Part shown: positions 17,496 to 25,849 of the stretch, piece by piece
Numbering within the stretch: position 1 is the first letter of the stretch
Layout: every line of letters starts with the position of its first letter
NCBI GenBank assembly: GCA_013201405.1
Contig: JABMJC010000006.1
Location: 1 to 36,798 of the forward strand
Direction: 5' to 3'
DNA length: 36,798 nucleotides
Source: Desulfobulbaceae bacterium
GTDB lineage: Bacteria > Desulfobacterota > Desulfobulbia > Desulfobulbales > Desulfobulbaceae
Notes under the pieces: generated by a model
Seen by the model: the letters and a program-made list of their open reading frames with translations, nothing else
What the model was told of the DNA's origin: nothing
Databases searched by the model: none
Translations under genes and position numbers: made by a program

Positions 17496-18511
17496 CGCAG
17501 TGAGGGCAGCAGTTCTTCGTAGGCTGCAGTCAAGCGGATAAAGGCTTCGGCATCGCCACCCTTGTCCGGGTGTATTTTCTGCGCCTTTTTACGGTACAGA
17601 CGGGCAAGGGATTTTTTATTCATGTTGCCGAGTTCTTCGGCGCTCAGGGAAAAAATTAACAGCGCATCACGGCGCGTCATGCCGCTCCGCGAAGGAGTGG
17701 CTGCACCGGCTTGGCTGCGGCGAAAACGCCTGCCGCCACGACTGAAAAAGGATGGCCGCCAGTGTGGCAGGTCATCAGGAATGAGATCAAAATACATAAA
17801 CAGGTAGCGGAGCAGGTACTGTGGCAGCTCCGTACCAAGGGGATAGCCCTGCCAGAAGCGGGCATCCCTGGCCAGGGCGCAGAATTCCTCCAGAAAAAAA
17901 ACATCCATCCGGTCGCGTTCCAGGGCATGGGGCATGGAACGAGCATAGCTTTCCTGGAAATGGCGCTGTAAATCAAAAACAGAGAAAAGATAGTATTGAA
18001 ATTCCCGAGGCTCCAGGGCCTGCTCCTGCGTGAGGATGAACTGCTCGATCTCGTCGCGCGATTTTTCAAGAAGAACAGTATACAGGGCCGGGGTTTTTTC
18101 CACGGCCTGAGTCGAACTGCGGCCCAGCCTGAGATAGTGCAAGCGGCGGCGGTCAAAGGGGTGGGTTTCCTCCAAGCCACGTCTGCGCAGCGATTCATCC
18201 GCGCGTTTCCAGCAGTGGTAACGGTACCGCTGACGAAAGGGCTCCAGATGAAAGCGGATATCCGCATCCACAAAGGGAAAAAAAAGGTCTTCCAGTTCGG
18301 CGTAGGGAGTAGTGATTCCCTGGGATCGTAAGTGCTGAATCAGCTGTTCATCAATGTAAAAAGAGTTGCCGCCACTGTACACCAGATAATCGCCAGGGTC
18401 TTGCCCCAGGTTGATCACGTCGCGACAGACAAAACATTCGCCCCGGCGGTAGGATTCCCGCAAAATAAATTCATAGCGATTTGGACCGCTTTCCTTCCGG
18501 GCTAGATACAT
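17492..18511 (-). CDS. protein with C-terminal J domain
   Basis: The 339-residue protein ends in a J domain (about 280-339) with the HPD motif in KKAQKIHPDKGGDAEAF, the part of DnaJ proteins that stimulates Hsp70 (DnaK) ATPase. The preceding 270 residues are rich in Arg, Tyr and Glu, have no signal peptide, and contain two cysteines (GECFVCRD near 25-32). I do not recognise that part. With the J domain at the C-terminus and no G/F or zinc-finger region, it is not DnaJ itself but a specialised co-chaperone. Its stop overlaps the ABC exporter start as ATGA, which hints at a shared task. Confidence 0.75.
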   Translation of the reverse strand: MYLARKESGPNRYEFILRESYRRGECFVCRDVINLGQDPGDYLVYSGGNSFYIDEQLIQHLRSQGITTPYAELEDLFFPFVDADIRFHLEPFRQRYRYHCWKRADESLRRRGLEETHPFDRRRLHYLRLGRSSTQAVEKTPALYTVLLEKSRDEIEQFILTQEQALEPREFQYYLFSVFDLQRHFQESYARSMPHALERDRMDVFFLEEFCALARDARFWQGYPLGTELPQYLLRYLFMYFDLIPDDLPHWRPSFFSRGGRRFRRSQAGAATPSRSGMTRRDALLIFSLSAEELGNMNKKSLARLYRKKAQKIHPDKGGDAEAFIRLTAAYEELLPSLR

Positions 18512-18574
18512 ACAGGCGTGGTACTACAACAATAAGCAAAAGTGGTTGCAGCCAACAGCGGGAGGGCAAAACGC

Positions 18575-18943
18575 TTATTGGGCCCCAAGCAGCTGTTTGA
18601 CAGCTGCACTCAGCTGGCGGATATCAAAAGGTTTGCTAAAAACCATGTCTGCGCCGAACTCCTGCGCCATGGGCAGATACTGATCCGCGCTGACCCGGCC
18701 ACCACCGGAAACCGCTATTATTTTCAGATCGGGAAATTCACTCTTCAGGAAGGTAATGGTTTCCAAGCCTTCCTGTTCCGGCATGATCAGATCAGTGATG
18801 ACCAAATCCGCTGCTTGTTGCCGCTGCACGAGCAGGCCTTCCCGGCCGTTTGCCGCCTCCAGTACATCGTAGCCCTCCCAGGCGAGCATTTCACGCAGCA
18901 TCAGACGAATTTGCGCATCATCATCAATCACAAGAATTTTCAT
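18575..18943 (-). CDS. single-domain response regulator (CheY-like)
   Basis: This 122-residue protein is one receiver domain. It has the acidic pair at 8-9 (VIDDDAQ), phospho-acceptor Asp51 (VITDLIMP), the switch Ser in AVSGG and the conserved Lys in SKPF near 104. There is no output domain, so it must act through protein contacts or in a phosphorelay. AAGAGAAG precedes the ATG by about eight bases. It lies between the yvcK-like gene and the J-domain gene, with gaps of 127 and 63 bp; the upstream gap contains the palindrome GTGCGCGCAC but no clear promoter. Confidence 0.92.
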   Translation of the reverse strand: MKILVIDDDAQIRLMLREMLAWEGYDVLEAANGREGLLVQRQQAADLVITDLIMPEQEGLETITFLKSEFPDLKIIAVSGGGRVSADQYLPMAQEFGADMVFSKPFDIRQLSAAVKQLLGAQ

Positions 18944-19070
18944 TGGTCAGCTTCTCTTCCAAGACGAAAAGGACAACTAAACACTTTATTACTATGCCCA
19001 TGACAACAAAGAAAAGCAAGTGCAACGACCGTGCGCGCACACTCCTTGCATGCGCCCTGAACACACCTTG

Positions 19071-21437
19071 TCACTGTTCCAAGCAGCTGTCCTGCGTGAA
19101 TTCCTGTTTGAACACCTTTTCCCGAAAAAAATCTATGGTGCTGCCGCGCCGCCTGCTGATACGCATCTGTTCGGGAATCATCGCCGCCTGTTCATGCCGC
19201 ATAATGGACATCTTGTACTCGATGTTCGGCGCCAGGGAGCTATCGAGATACCAGGCATAAAAAAGGCCGAAAAACAACCCAGGCGGGGTGAAACCCTCAG
19301 TCAGATTCACTGCCCTGGTGAAAACACCGGGTTCACTCGGGCTGGAGTGCATCCTGGTCAGGCGCAGATACTGGCTGATATCCTCATATGAAAGAAAACC
19401 GTCCAGTTGGTCGGCATCCCGCATCCGCAGCCGGTAGAGCAGCCCCACTGGAGTACCGCGAAACACCAGCGGCTCCATGCTCTTTGTCGCCACATAGTTG
19501 CCCAGTAAAGACTGCCCAAGGGCAACCAGAAAGGCAGTTTCAAAGTGCTGCGCATCAATGTACTGATCTTCCCGGATAAGGATGCGTTTTTCCCGGGGAT
19601 CGTAGGAGGAAAAGATATTGTCCCACTCTTGGGCGCGTTTCCAGATGGCAGTATCCACAAGCCAGAGCTTTTGCGGTGCCCTGAGATGGGCCAAAGGAAT
19701 ATCAGGATGCCGCCAGAGAATGGTCAAAATCGCCTGCAGCAGGGCACGACGCTCTGTGGAAGGCAGGGGGGTAGCGACCTCTTTCTCTGCCTCGGCAACT
19801 GTGCTGATGCGGCCGATATCCAGAGAATACAACCTTTCCTGCAGGGCCTGGTAGCGTTGGGAAGGGACAGGGCGTCCGGAACAGTGCAACGCAAGGCACG
19901 TCGTGGTTGCTGGTAACTGCGTTTGCGGAGCAAGGCAGGGGAGCAGGCCAAAGCAGCACAGGGTCCACAGGGCCTTGACGGTTCTGGCCAGAGCATCCGG
20001 ATCGTGTTGGATGCGGTTTTGGCGCCGCAGCAAGTCCCGGGAAAAAACCGCTGCCTCGATCAAACCAAAGCCAAGCTGTTGCACCCTCCTTCGATCGATG
20101 TAAATGGGTTCCTTGTCCTCCAGGGCATAGCGTTGCAGTACCGAACCGGGAATATCTGCCATATTTAAGGCAATCACATGGGAAAACAAGTCCTCGGTTC
20201 CACCGGGTATATTGCGGTGGTAGGCACAGATCATGTCTGAGACATAGAACTTCCTTTCCGGTGCCTCGCGGGTGGCGTCGGTTTCTCCCTTTTGTACCCA
20301 GATATTGGCCACCAGCAACTTCATGGCCCGGCGATTGGTGCGGATCGCCTCTGGCACGCCCGGTATCTGCAAGATAGGAATAATGGAGGTGTATAGGCTG
20401 CCAGGAGCAAAAAGCAGGATATCGGCCTCGGCGATCAGGCCCAGCAAACGTGGATGCAGCACCACCTCGCCGCAAAAGGCGGTCATCACCCGATCCACCG
20501 GGTATTGTCGCCGCGCCGTGCTGGATTTGTCCTCGCTGGTCACCAAAACCCCGTTGCTGTAGAGCATACTGAGTTCTGCCGGGGTAAGGATGGCGGGCAG
20601 TACCGCATCTTCCTGCATGCCCAGTATCCGGGCCATCTCTGCCAGGCCCTTTTCCGTGGCGCGCTGCAGCATGGCAGGCTGCCGCAGCAGTTCCTCCGCC
20701 GGGCAGAGTACATCCACATGCCTGTAGATGGCGCTGGCCAAAAGCAAATTACCCAGACATTGGGGGTGCTCCAGCACCGGTCGCAGGCGGGAATCGGTAA
20801 AAAGGGCATCCAGCAGGGACTGGTACAGCTCCCGCATCGGGCCAGGCAGCACCTGCGCAGGTACGTTGCTTGCCGCAAAAAGCGCCTGGCTGGAATTGGG
20901 CGTCTCGGTAAAACGGTAGTTGAACAGGCTGTGCAGGCCTAGGGCCAGCTGCTGCGCACCAGATTCGCTCAAGCCATACAGGCGGATAAATTCATCCCGC
21001 CGGATGGCAGCCAAAAGTACATGGCGCAAATCACCCAAGCCAACCAGGGGCAAGATCTTGCGCAACTCGCCGGTGGAGCCACCGTCATCGGTGACGCACA
21101 CTACGCTGTGCAAATCGGCAAACAACTGCTTCAACCCGGAAAAGGGCTGTTTTGGCCAGTCATTGCGCCGGGAATCACCGCCAATCAGGGTCGCAAGGCC
21201 GGTTCCTCCGCCAAAAACCACCACCTTGACTCCCGAGGTGTTCGTGCGCTCCATCTGCTCCCGGTAGCGATTGAACTGGGCAAGCAAATCCGGCGCAACA
21301 GCCTGGACCTCACCTCCCAACAGCAGTGAAACCAAGCTCTCCTCTACGCTGTTTTCCGCCAGCAGATCCAGGGCGCTGTAACGCGCGCTGCGCAGTTCCT
21401 CCAGGATAGTGGCGATGGGCTGTCCGGCTCGCTGCAT
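19071..21437 (-). CDS. large YvcK/CofD-like protein
   Basis: The 788-residue protein contains the core of the YvcK (gluconeogenesis factor/CofD-like) family. It shows VVVFGGGTGLATL (72-84), VTDDGGSTGELRK (115-127), LGDLRHVLLA, and further on LFAPGSLYTSIIPIL. In the related enzyme CofD these loops bind a phosphorylated substrate and GDP; YvcK proteins bind UDP-sugars and affect cell wall and carbon metabolism in Gram-positive bacteria. YvcK is usually 310-450 residues, so about 70 N-terminal and over 300 C-terminal residues are extra and unrecognised. Its ATG overlaps the kdsB stop as TAATG, suggesting an envelope-related role. Confidence 0.75.
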   Translation of the reverse strand: MQRAGQPIATILEELRSARYSALDLLAENSVEESLVSLLLGGEVQAVAPDLLAQFNRYREQMERTNTSGVKVVVFGGGTGLATLIGGDSRRNDWPKQPFSGLKQLFADLHSVVCVTDDGGSTGELRKILPLVGLGDLRHVLLAAIRRDEFIRLYGLSESGAQQLALGLHSLFNYRFTETPNSSQALFAASNVPAQVLPGPMRELYQSLLDALFTDSRLRPVLEHPQCLGNLLLASAIYRHVDVLCPAEELLRQPAMLQRATEKGLAEMARILGMQEDAVLPAILTPAELSMLYSNGVLVTSEDKSSTARRQYPVDRVMTAFCGEVVLHPRLLGLIAEADILLFAPGSLYTSIIPILQIPGVPEAIRTNRRAMKLLVANIWVQKGETDATREAPERKFYVSDMICAYHRNIPGGTEDLFSHVIALNMADIPGSVLQRYALEDKEPIYIDRRRVQQLGFGLIEAAVFSRDLLRRQNRIQHDPDALARTVKALWTLCCFGLLPCLAPQTQLPATTTCLALHCSGRPVPSQRYQALQERLYSLDIGRISTVAEAEKEVATPLPSTERRALLQAILTILWRHPDIPLAHLRAPQKLWLVDTAIWKRAQEWDNIFSSYDPREKRILIREDQYIDAQHFETAFLVALGQSLLGNYVATKSMEPLVFRGTPVGLLYRLRMRDADQLDGFLSYEDISQYLRLTRMHSSPSEPGVFTRAVNLTEGFTPPGLFFGLFYAWYLDSSLAPNIEYKMSIMRHEQAAMIPEQMRISRRRGSTIDFFREKVFKQEFTQDSCLEQ

Positions 21438-22192
21438 TAGAGCTCTGCCTGCGCCAGCAGCATCTGCTCGATCTTGTCGATATCGCCCGGCGTATCCACT
21501 TCAATGGAGTCGTGTTCCGTGAGGATTACGCGAATGGTGTAGCCAAACTCCAGGGCGCGCAGCTGCTCCAATTTTTCCAGGCGCTCCCACTGGCCCATGG
21601 GCAGGGCGACAAAAATCTTGAGAAATTTCTTGCGGTAGGCGTAAAAACCAAGGTGCCGGTAATATGCAGGACATGCCTCGCCATCTTGGCGGCAAAATGG
21701 AATAGGACTACGGGAAAAATACAGTGCCCGTCCCTGCTGATCAAATACGGTTTTGACGTGATTGGGATTGGTTATTTCTTCAGGCCGGGTAATTTTGTAT
21801 ATAAGGGTGGCCATGGGCAAATCCGGATCGTCCAGCATAGGACCAGCCACCTGCGCTACGATCTCCGGTGCAAACAGGGGCTGATCACCCTGAATATTGA
21901 CGATCACATCCGCATCGTCAATATTCAGAAGTTCGGCAGCCTCGGCCAAACGGTCGGTGCCGCAGTCATGATCCGACCGGGTCATGATCCATTGGCCGCC
22001 AAAGCTCTCCACAGTGCGGATAATGCGTTCGTCATCGGTGGCAACCACCACCTGGGCAAGAACAGGCGAGGCCTGGGCCCGTTCCACCACGTGCTGGATC
22101 ATGGGCTTCCCTTGTATCAGGGCCAGGGGTTTGCCTTTAAAACGGCTGGACTGATACCGGGCCGGAATGATGGCGTGGATGGATACAGGCAT
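21437..22192 (-). CDS. kdsB: CMP-KDO synthetase (3-deoxy-manno-octulosonate cytidylyltransferase)
   Basis: KdsB activates KDO with CTP for addition to lipid A in lipopolysaccharide synthesis. The 251-residue protein begins MPVSIHAIIPARYQSSRFKG and has VVATDDERI, SGTDR-like CGTDRLAEA, NIQGDQP (metal binding) and RHLGFYAYRK. The ATG at 22192 is chosen over a GTG at 22207 because family members start just before the IIPAR strand; neither has a good ribosome binding site. Its presence marks a Gram-negative with LPS. It diverges from rsmJ. Confidence 0.95.
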   Translation of the reverse strand: MPVSIHAIIPARYQSSRFKGKPLALIQGKPMIQHVVERAQASPVLAQVVVATDDERIIRTVESFGGQWIMTRSDHDCGTDRLAEAAELLNIDDADVIVNIQGDQPLFAPEIVAQVAGPMLDDPDLPMATLIYKITRPEEITNPNHVKTVFDQQGRALYFSRSPIPFCRQDGEACPAYYRHLGFYAYRKKFLKIFVALPMGQWERLEKLEQLRALEFGYTIRVILTEHDSIEVDTPGDIDKIEQMLLAQAEL

Positions 22193-22268
22193 GAAAAGAT
22201 ACCACACAAGAGGGTTTCAAGGATGTTGACCGATCCGCCCAATTTACCGGCATGCATGGAAAAAGGCA

Positions 22269-23087
22269 ATGACCAAGGAATACGATCAGCATAGCCAGGT
22301 TGCCCCACAACACCCGGTTCGGCTGCCGCTTGTGCTGTGGGCTGACAGGGACATCCCACCCACCCAGGCAGAACAACTGGCCAATCGTCTGCAAGCGCCC
22401 CTGGTGTGGAACAAACCATCCGGATCTTCCCTGGTGCTGCGCATGGATAAAAATGGCCTGGCCCTCGGCCTGATCGGGGCTGCACTCTCCAGGTATATGC
22501 TGCATGCCGATTTTGAGCGCATGCTGCCCCGTCTTAAGCCAGGGCAGCTCAACCGTGAATTGCTGATACGGGCGGCACGGATACGGCATAAGCAGGAAGC
22601 AGAACCGCTATTGGCAGTGGACGCCACCGCAGGTCTGGGTGAAGATGCACTGCTCCTTGCAGCCGCAGGTTTTGAGGTTCAACTCTGCGAACACAATCCC
22701 ATAATTGCTGCGCTCCTCAAAGATGGCCTGCGCAGGGCAAAGGGACATCCAGAACTTGCTACCATCTGTGCCCGTATGCACCTGCAGCCGGGCAACAGCA
22801 TCGATTTTTTACAACAACTCCAAATAGAGCCAGACCTCATCTTGCTGGATCCCATGTTCCCACCCAGACAGAAAAGCGCCAAAGTTAAAAAAAAGCTGCA
22901 ACTCCTGCAAATGGTGGAACAACCCTGCGCAAACGAAAAAGCCCTGGTGCAGGCAGCGCTTGCTGCCCGTCCGCGCAAGTTGGTAATCAAACGGCCACGC
23001 AAGGGTCCACCGCTTGCCGGCACCTCACCTAGCTATAGCCTAACAGGCAAAGCCATCCGTTTCGACTGTATGCTGGTGCGCAGTTAA
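22269..23087 (+). CDS. rsmJ: 16S rRNA (guanine1516-N2)-methyltransferase RsmJ
   Basis: RsmJ methylates G1516 of 16S rRNA using S-adenosylmethionine. The 272-residue protein has the cofactor loop VDATAGLGEDALLLA, the acidic strand VQLCEHNP, and the catalytic block LLDPMFPPRQKSA followed by KKKLQ, all typical of the family. The C-terminal half has KLVIKRPRKGPPL. The start at 22269 gives normal length; the ribosome binding site is poor. It stands alone facing away from kdsB. Confidence 0.9.
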   Translation: MTKEYDQHSQVAPQHPVRLPLVLWADRDIPPTQAEQLANRLQAPLVWNKPSGSSLVLRMDKNGLALGLIGAALSRYMLHADFERMLPRLKPGQLNRELLIRAARIRHKQEAEPLLAVDATAGLGEDALLLAAAGFEVQLCEHNPIIAALLKDGLRRAKGHPELATICARMHLQPGNSIDFLQQLQIEPDLILLDPMFPPRQKSAKVKKKLQLLQMVEQPCANEKALVQAALAARPRKLVIKRPRKGPPLAGTSPSYSLTGKAIRFDCMLVRS

Positions 23088-23168
23088 ATACAATCCAGGG
23101 AACGATAATTTTTCCTAGGCAGAAGCCTACATCACAGCACAAACTGCTGGGTAATATTTGGAGATTTA

Positions 23169-23197
23169 TTGACAGCACCTACCCTGTCCGGTATTTT
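23169..23197 (+). promoter_or_regulatory. sigma70-type promoter of D-Ala-D-Ala carboxypeptidase gene
   Basis: A perfect TTGACA (23169-23174) is followed after 17 bp by TATTTT (23192-23197, four of six). The start point would be near 23204, giving a leader of about 125 nt. Upstream at 23116-23129 a small hairpin TAGGC-AGAA-GCCTA lies just past rsmJ, without a T run. Confidence 0.6.
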
Positions 23198-23328
23198 TGC
23201 AGGTTATTGATAGCTGAAACCCTCTTCTTTTTTATTTTACATTTTCTGATCAACAGGAGCGCTATCCGCAGCTACCTGCCAGCTCTGCCCTTTCCCGCCC
23301 CGACTTTTGTTTTGTCTTGGAGTTTGTC

Positions 23329-24417
23329 ATGAAGCGTGCTGTCTTTCTTATTGTTTGTTTTGTTTTTTCCTGCTCCGCTGTTTTTGCCGCAGCGCCACAA
23401 GAGCGTGAAACCATAGCCAAACGACCCTATATCTCTGCCCTGGTAGTCAATGCAGCTGGTGGAGAGGTGTTGTTTGAAGACAATGCAGATGCGCCGGTCT
23501 ATCCGGCCAGCATGCTCAAGATGATGGTGAGCTACATTGTTTTGAGTCAGATCGAAGAGGGAAAACTTGGCTTGCATGACATGGTACAGGTAACACAGGA
23601 AGCTGCCAAGATGGGCGGATCGCAAGTCTACCTCGACCCCAGGGAACAATTTTCCGTGGAGGAACTCCTCTATGCGCTCATGGTGCAATCAGCCAATGAC
23701 GCGGCCACGGCCCTGGCCATCCATATTTCGGGTTCCAGGGAAGCCTTTATCAGCTCAATGAACGCCACTGCCCAACGGCTGGCCATGAACAAGACCGTGT
23801 TCCACAGTGAGCATGGGCTCCCCCCGAGCCAAGCACGACAAGCAGACGTGACGACAGCCAGGGATATGGCCATCCTCTGCCGGGAACTGCTCAAGCGTCC
23901 AGAAATTCTCAAATATACCAGTACAACCACACGGGGCTTCCGCAACGATACCTTTATCATGCGCAACCACAACCAGTTGCTTGGCCAACCACCTGGTGTG
24001 GATGGCCTCAAGACCGGTTACTTCTACCTGGCAGGTTTTTCCATTGCCGTCACTGCCCCGAAAGATGGTCAACGGGTCATCGCCCTGGTTATGGGCAGTG
24101 CAGACAGAAAAGAACGGGATGCCAAGGCGCTGGAGCTTTTGCATAAGGGACTGAGCCAACTGCCTGCCCTACCTGTAGCGGCTCAGAGCAGCACGCCCAC
24201 GGACGAGGCGCCTGCCGACCTGGCTGCACCCGCGCCTCTGGCCGACTCAGACGTCAAACCCCAACAAGTCGAAGTGCCATCCACTGGCACATCCAGCGGA
24301 TGGGGAAAATTTTTCCTCGGGCTGGGCCTGGGTCTTTTGCTTGTCGTTGCCGCCATTCTCATTGCTGGCCGAATTCTGCAGCGACGAAGGGACAAAAACC
24401 AGTATCTCCACCGCTGA
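23329..24417 (+). CDS. dacA: D-alanyl-D-alanine carboxypeptidase (PBP5/6 type, peptidase S11)
   Basis: This periplasmic enzyme trims the terminal D-Ala from peptidoglycan stem peptides. The 362-residue precursor has a signal peptide (about 1-21, ending VFA-AAP) and the three active-site motifs of class S11: SMLK (Ser61, Lys64), SAN (121-123) and KTG (228-230). A linker rich in Pro and Ala is followed by a C-terminal transmembrane helix (about 325-350) and a basic tail, so it is anchored by a true helix rather than the amphipathic helix of E. coli PBP5. The usual PBP5 C-terminal beta domain looks absent. TTGGAG seven bases upstream supports the ATG at 23329. Confidence 0.92.
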   Translation: MKRAVFLIVCFVFSCSAVFAAAPQERETIAKRPYISALVVNAAGGEVLFEDNADAPVYPASMLKMMVSYIVLSQIEEGKLGLHDMVQVTQEAAKMGGSQVYLDPREQFSVEELLYALMVQSANDAATALAIHISGSREAFISSMNATAQRLAMNKTVFHSEHGLPPSQARQADVTTARDMAILCRELLKRPEILKYTSTTTRGFRNDTFIMRNHNQLLGQPPGVDGLKTGYFYLAGFSIAVTAPKDGQRVIALVMGSADRKERDAKALELLHKGLSQLPALPVAAQSSTPTDEAPADLAAPAPLADSDVKPQQVEVPSTGTSSGWGKFFLGLGLGLLLVVAAILIAGRILQRRRDKNQYLHR

Positions 24418-24477
24418 ACAAGACCAATTCACTCGCTCAAAACAGGAAGAGTAAGATATTCAATAAGGATAAATAGT

Positions 24478-25626
24478 ATGTCAAACAATACACAAACCGA
24501 AACCCCTATTCGCAACAATGGCCTGGCGGATGTGGTCGCCTGCCATTCTTCCATCTGTCTGGTGGACGGCAAGGCAGGGCAACTTCTCTACCGTGGGTAT
24601 GACGTGGCCGACCTGGCCAAACACTCTACCTTTGAAGAGGTGGCCTACCTGCTCTGGTATGGTCGCCTGCCTGGCCTGACGGAGTTCGAGGCCTTTCTGG
24701 ATGGCTTTACCGGCTTCGTACAACTGCCGGTGGAAACCGTCATGATCCTGCGCATGTTTCCCCACGCTGCCACGCCCATGGAAGTGCTGCGTACGGCTGT
24801 TTCCTCCATGGGTCACTGGGATCCGGACAGCGGCAACACCCGGCTGGACGCCCTGCTGCGCAAGGCCCAACGCATCACCGAACGCATTCCCCTGATTATC
24901 TCTTCCCACCAGCGACTGCGGAACGGACACGAGCCGGTTGAACCGCGCTACAACTGCGGCATTGCCTTCAACTTTCTCTACACCCTCACGGGCGAGGAGC
25001 CGGATCCGATCATGGTCAAGGCCATGGATACCTCCCTGATCCTCCATGCCGACCATGAGCTGAACGCCTCCACCTTTACCGCCCGGGTGACCGCCGCCAC
25101 CATGACCGACATCTACTCGGCCATGACCAGCGCCATTGCCGCCCTGAAAGGCCCTTTGCACGGGGGGGCCAATGCAGAAGTCATGAAAATGCTGGAGGAA
25201 ATCGGCGAGGCCTACAAGGCAGAGGGTTGGGTCAAACGGCAGCTGGCGGACAAAAAAAAGGTGCCTGGCTTTGGCCACCGGGTGTATCGCTGCGAAGATC
25301 CACGCGCCACTGTACTCAGGGAATCGGCACGCCAGATCACCACTCTGACCGGGCAGACCCGCTATTTTGAAATAGCGCAGGAAGTGGAAAAGGCCATGCT
25401 GGTCCATTCCAAGGTCTTTCCCAATGTGGATTTCTTCTCAGCTCCGCTGTACAACGCCATGGGTATCCCCACCGAGCTGTTTACCCCGATTTTTGCCATC
25501 AGCCGGGCTGTTGGTTGGACAGCACATATTCTGGAACAGTGGAAAAACAATCGCCTGATTCGCCCAACAGCCAACTACATTGGACCATCTCTCACCCCCT
25601 ATATGGATATCGGCACCCGTTCGTAA
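24478..25626 (+). CDS. gltA: citrate synthase (2-methylcitrate synthase possible)
   Basis: This 382-residue enzyme condenses oxaloacetate with an acyl-CoA. The catalytic residues are visible: His in ILHADHELNAS, His in GPLHGGANAEV and Asp in FPNVDFFSAP, with the signature GFGHRVYR. The short form without the N-terminal regulatory domain matches dimeric type I citrate synthases, which include PrpC-like 2-methylcitrate synthases; sequence reading alone cannot separate the two. No other prp or TCA gene is adjacent. AAGGAT lies eight bases before the ATG. The upstream gap of 60 bp has only weak promoter-like hexamers, so it could be read through from dacA. Confidence 0.9.
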   Translation: MSNNTQTETPIRNNGLADVVACHSSICLVDGKAGQLLYRGYDVADLAKHSTFEEVAYLLWYGRLPGLTEFEAFLDGFTGFVQLPVETVMILRMFPHAATPMEVLRTAVSSMGHWDPDSGNTRLDALLRKAQRITERIPLIISSHQRLRNGHEPVEPRYNCGIAFNFLYTLTGEEPDPIMVKAMDTSLILHADHELNASTFTARVTAATMTDIYSAMTSAIAALKGPLHGGANAEVMKMLEEIGEAYKAEGWVKRQLADKKKVPGFGHRVYRCEDPRATVLRESARQITTLTGQTRYFEIAQEVEKAMLVHSKVFPNVDFFSAPLYNAMGIPTELFTPIFAISRAVGWTAHILEQWKNNRLIRPTANYIGPSLTPYMDIGTRS

Positions 25627-25782
25627 TCGCTGTTGCAGGAACCTCCGTCCTTGGCCAATCTATCTATATATCTCGGACTGCGTCCCTTTTTATGACATAA
25701 TCACGCAGCAATTATTGAAGAGGCATCGGTCCCCAAGCCTCGTCCACCCTGCGTAAACTGCCTGCCCTGTACAAGCCACTCC

Positions 25783-25814
25783 AAAAAAAGGGAAGCCCGG
25801 CAACCAGGCTTCCC
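25783..25814 (-). terminator. intrinsic terminator of MFS transporter gene
   Basis: Perfect 8 bp arms GGGAAGCC (25790-25797) and GGCTTCCC (25807-25814) with a 9 nt loop are followed, on the minus strand, by seven T residues (complement of 25783-25789). It lies 36 bp past the MFS stop. It could also slow plus-strand transcription coming from the citrate synthase gene. The remainder of 25627-25849 holds no gene. Confidence 0.85.
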
Positions 25815-25849
25815 TTCCACAATACCCTTCAAAATGGGTGCTGTACGTA

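Noticed and set aside
18992-19060. Palindrome GTGCGCGCAC between the yvcK-like gene and the response regulator
   Set aside because: Ten bp of alternating G and C occurs easily by chance in this G+C-rich DNA; no T run and no paired promoter.
24481-25407. 308-codon minus-strand open frame opposite citrate synthase
   Set aside because: It lies wholly antisense to a well-conserved enzyme and its Gly/His/Gln-rich composition is typical of an antisense frame.
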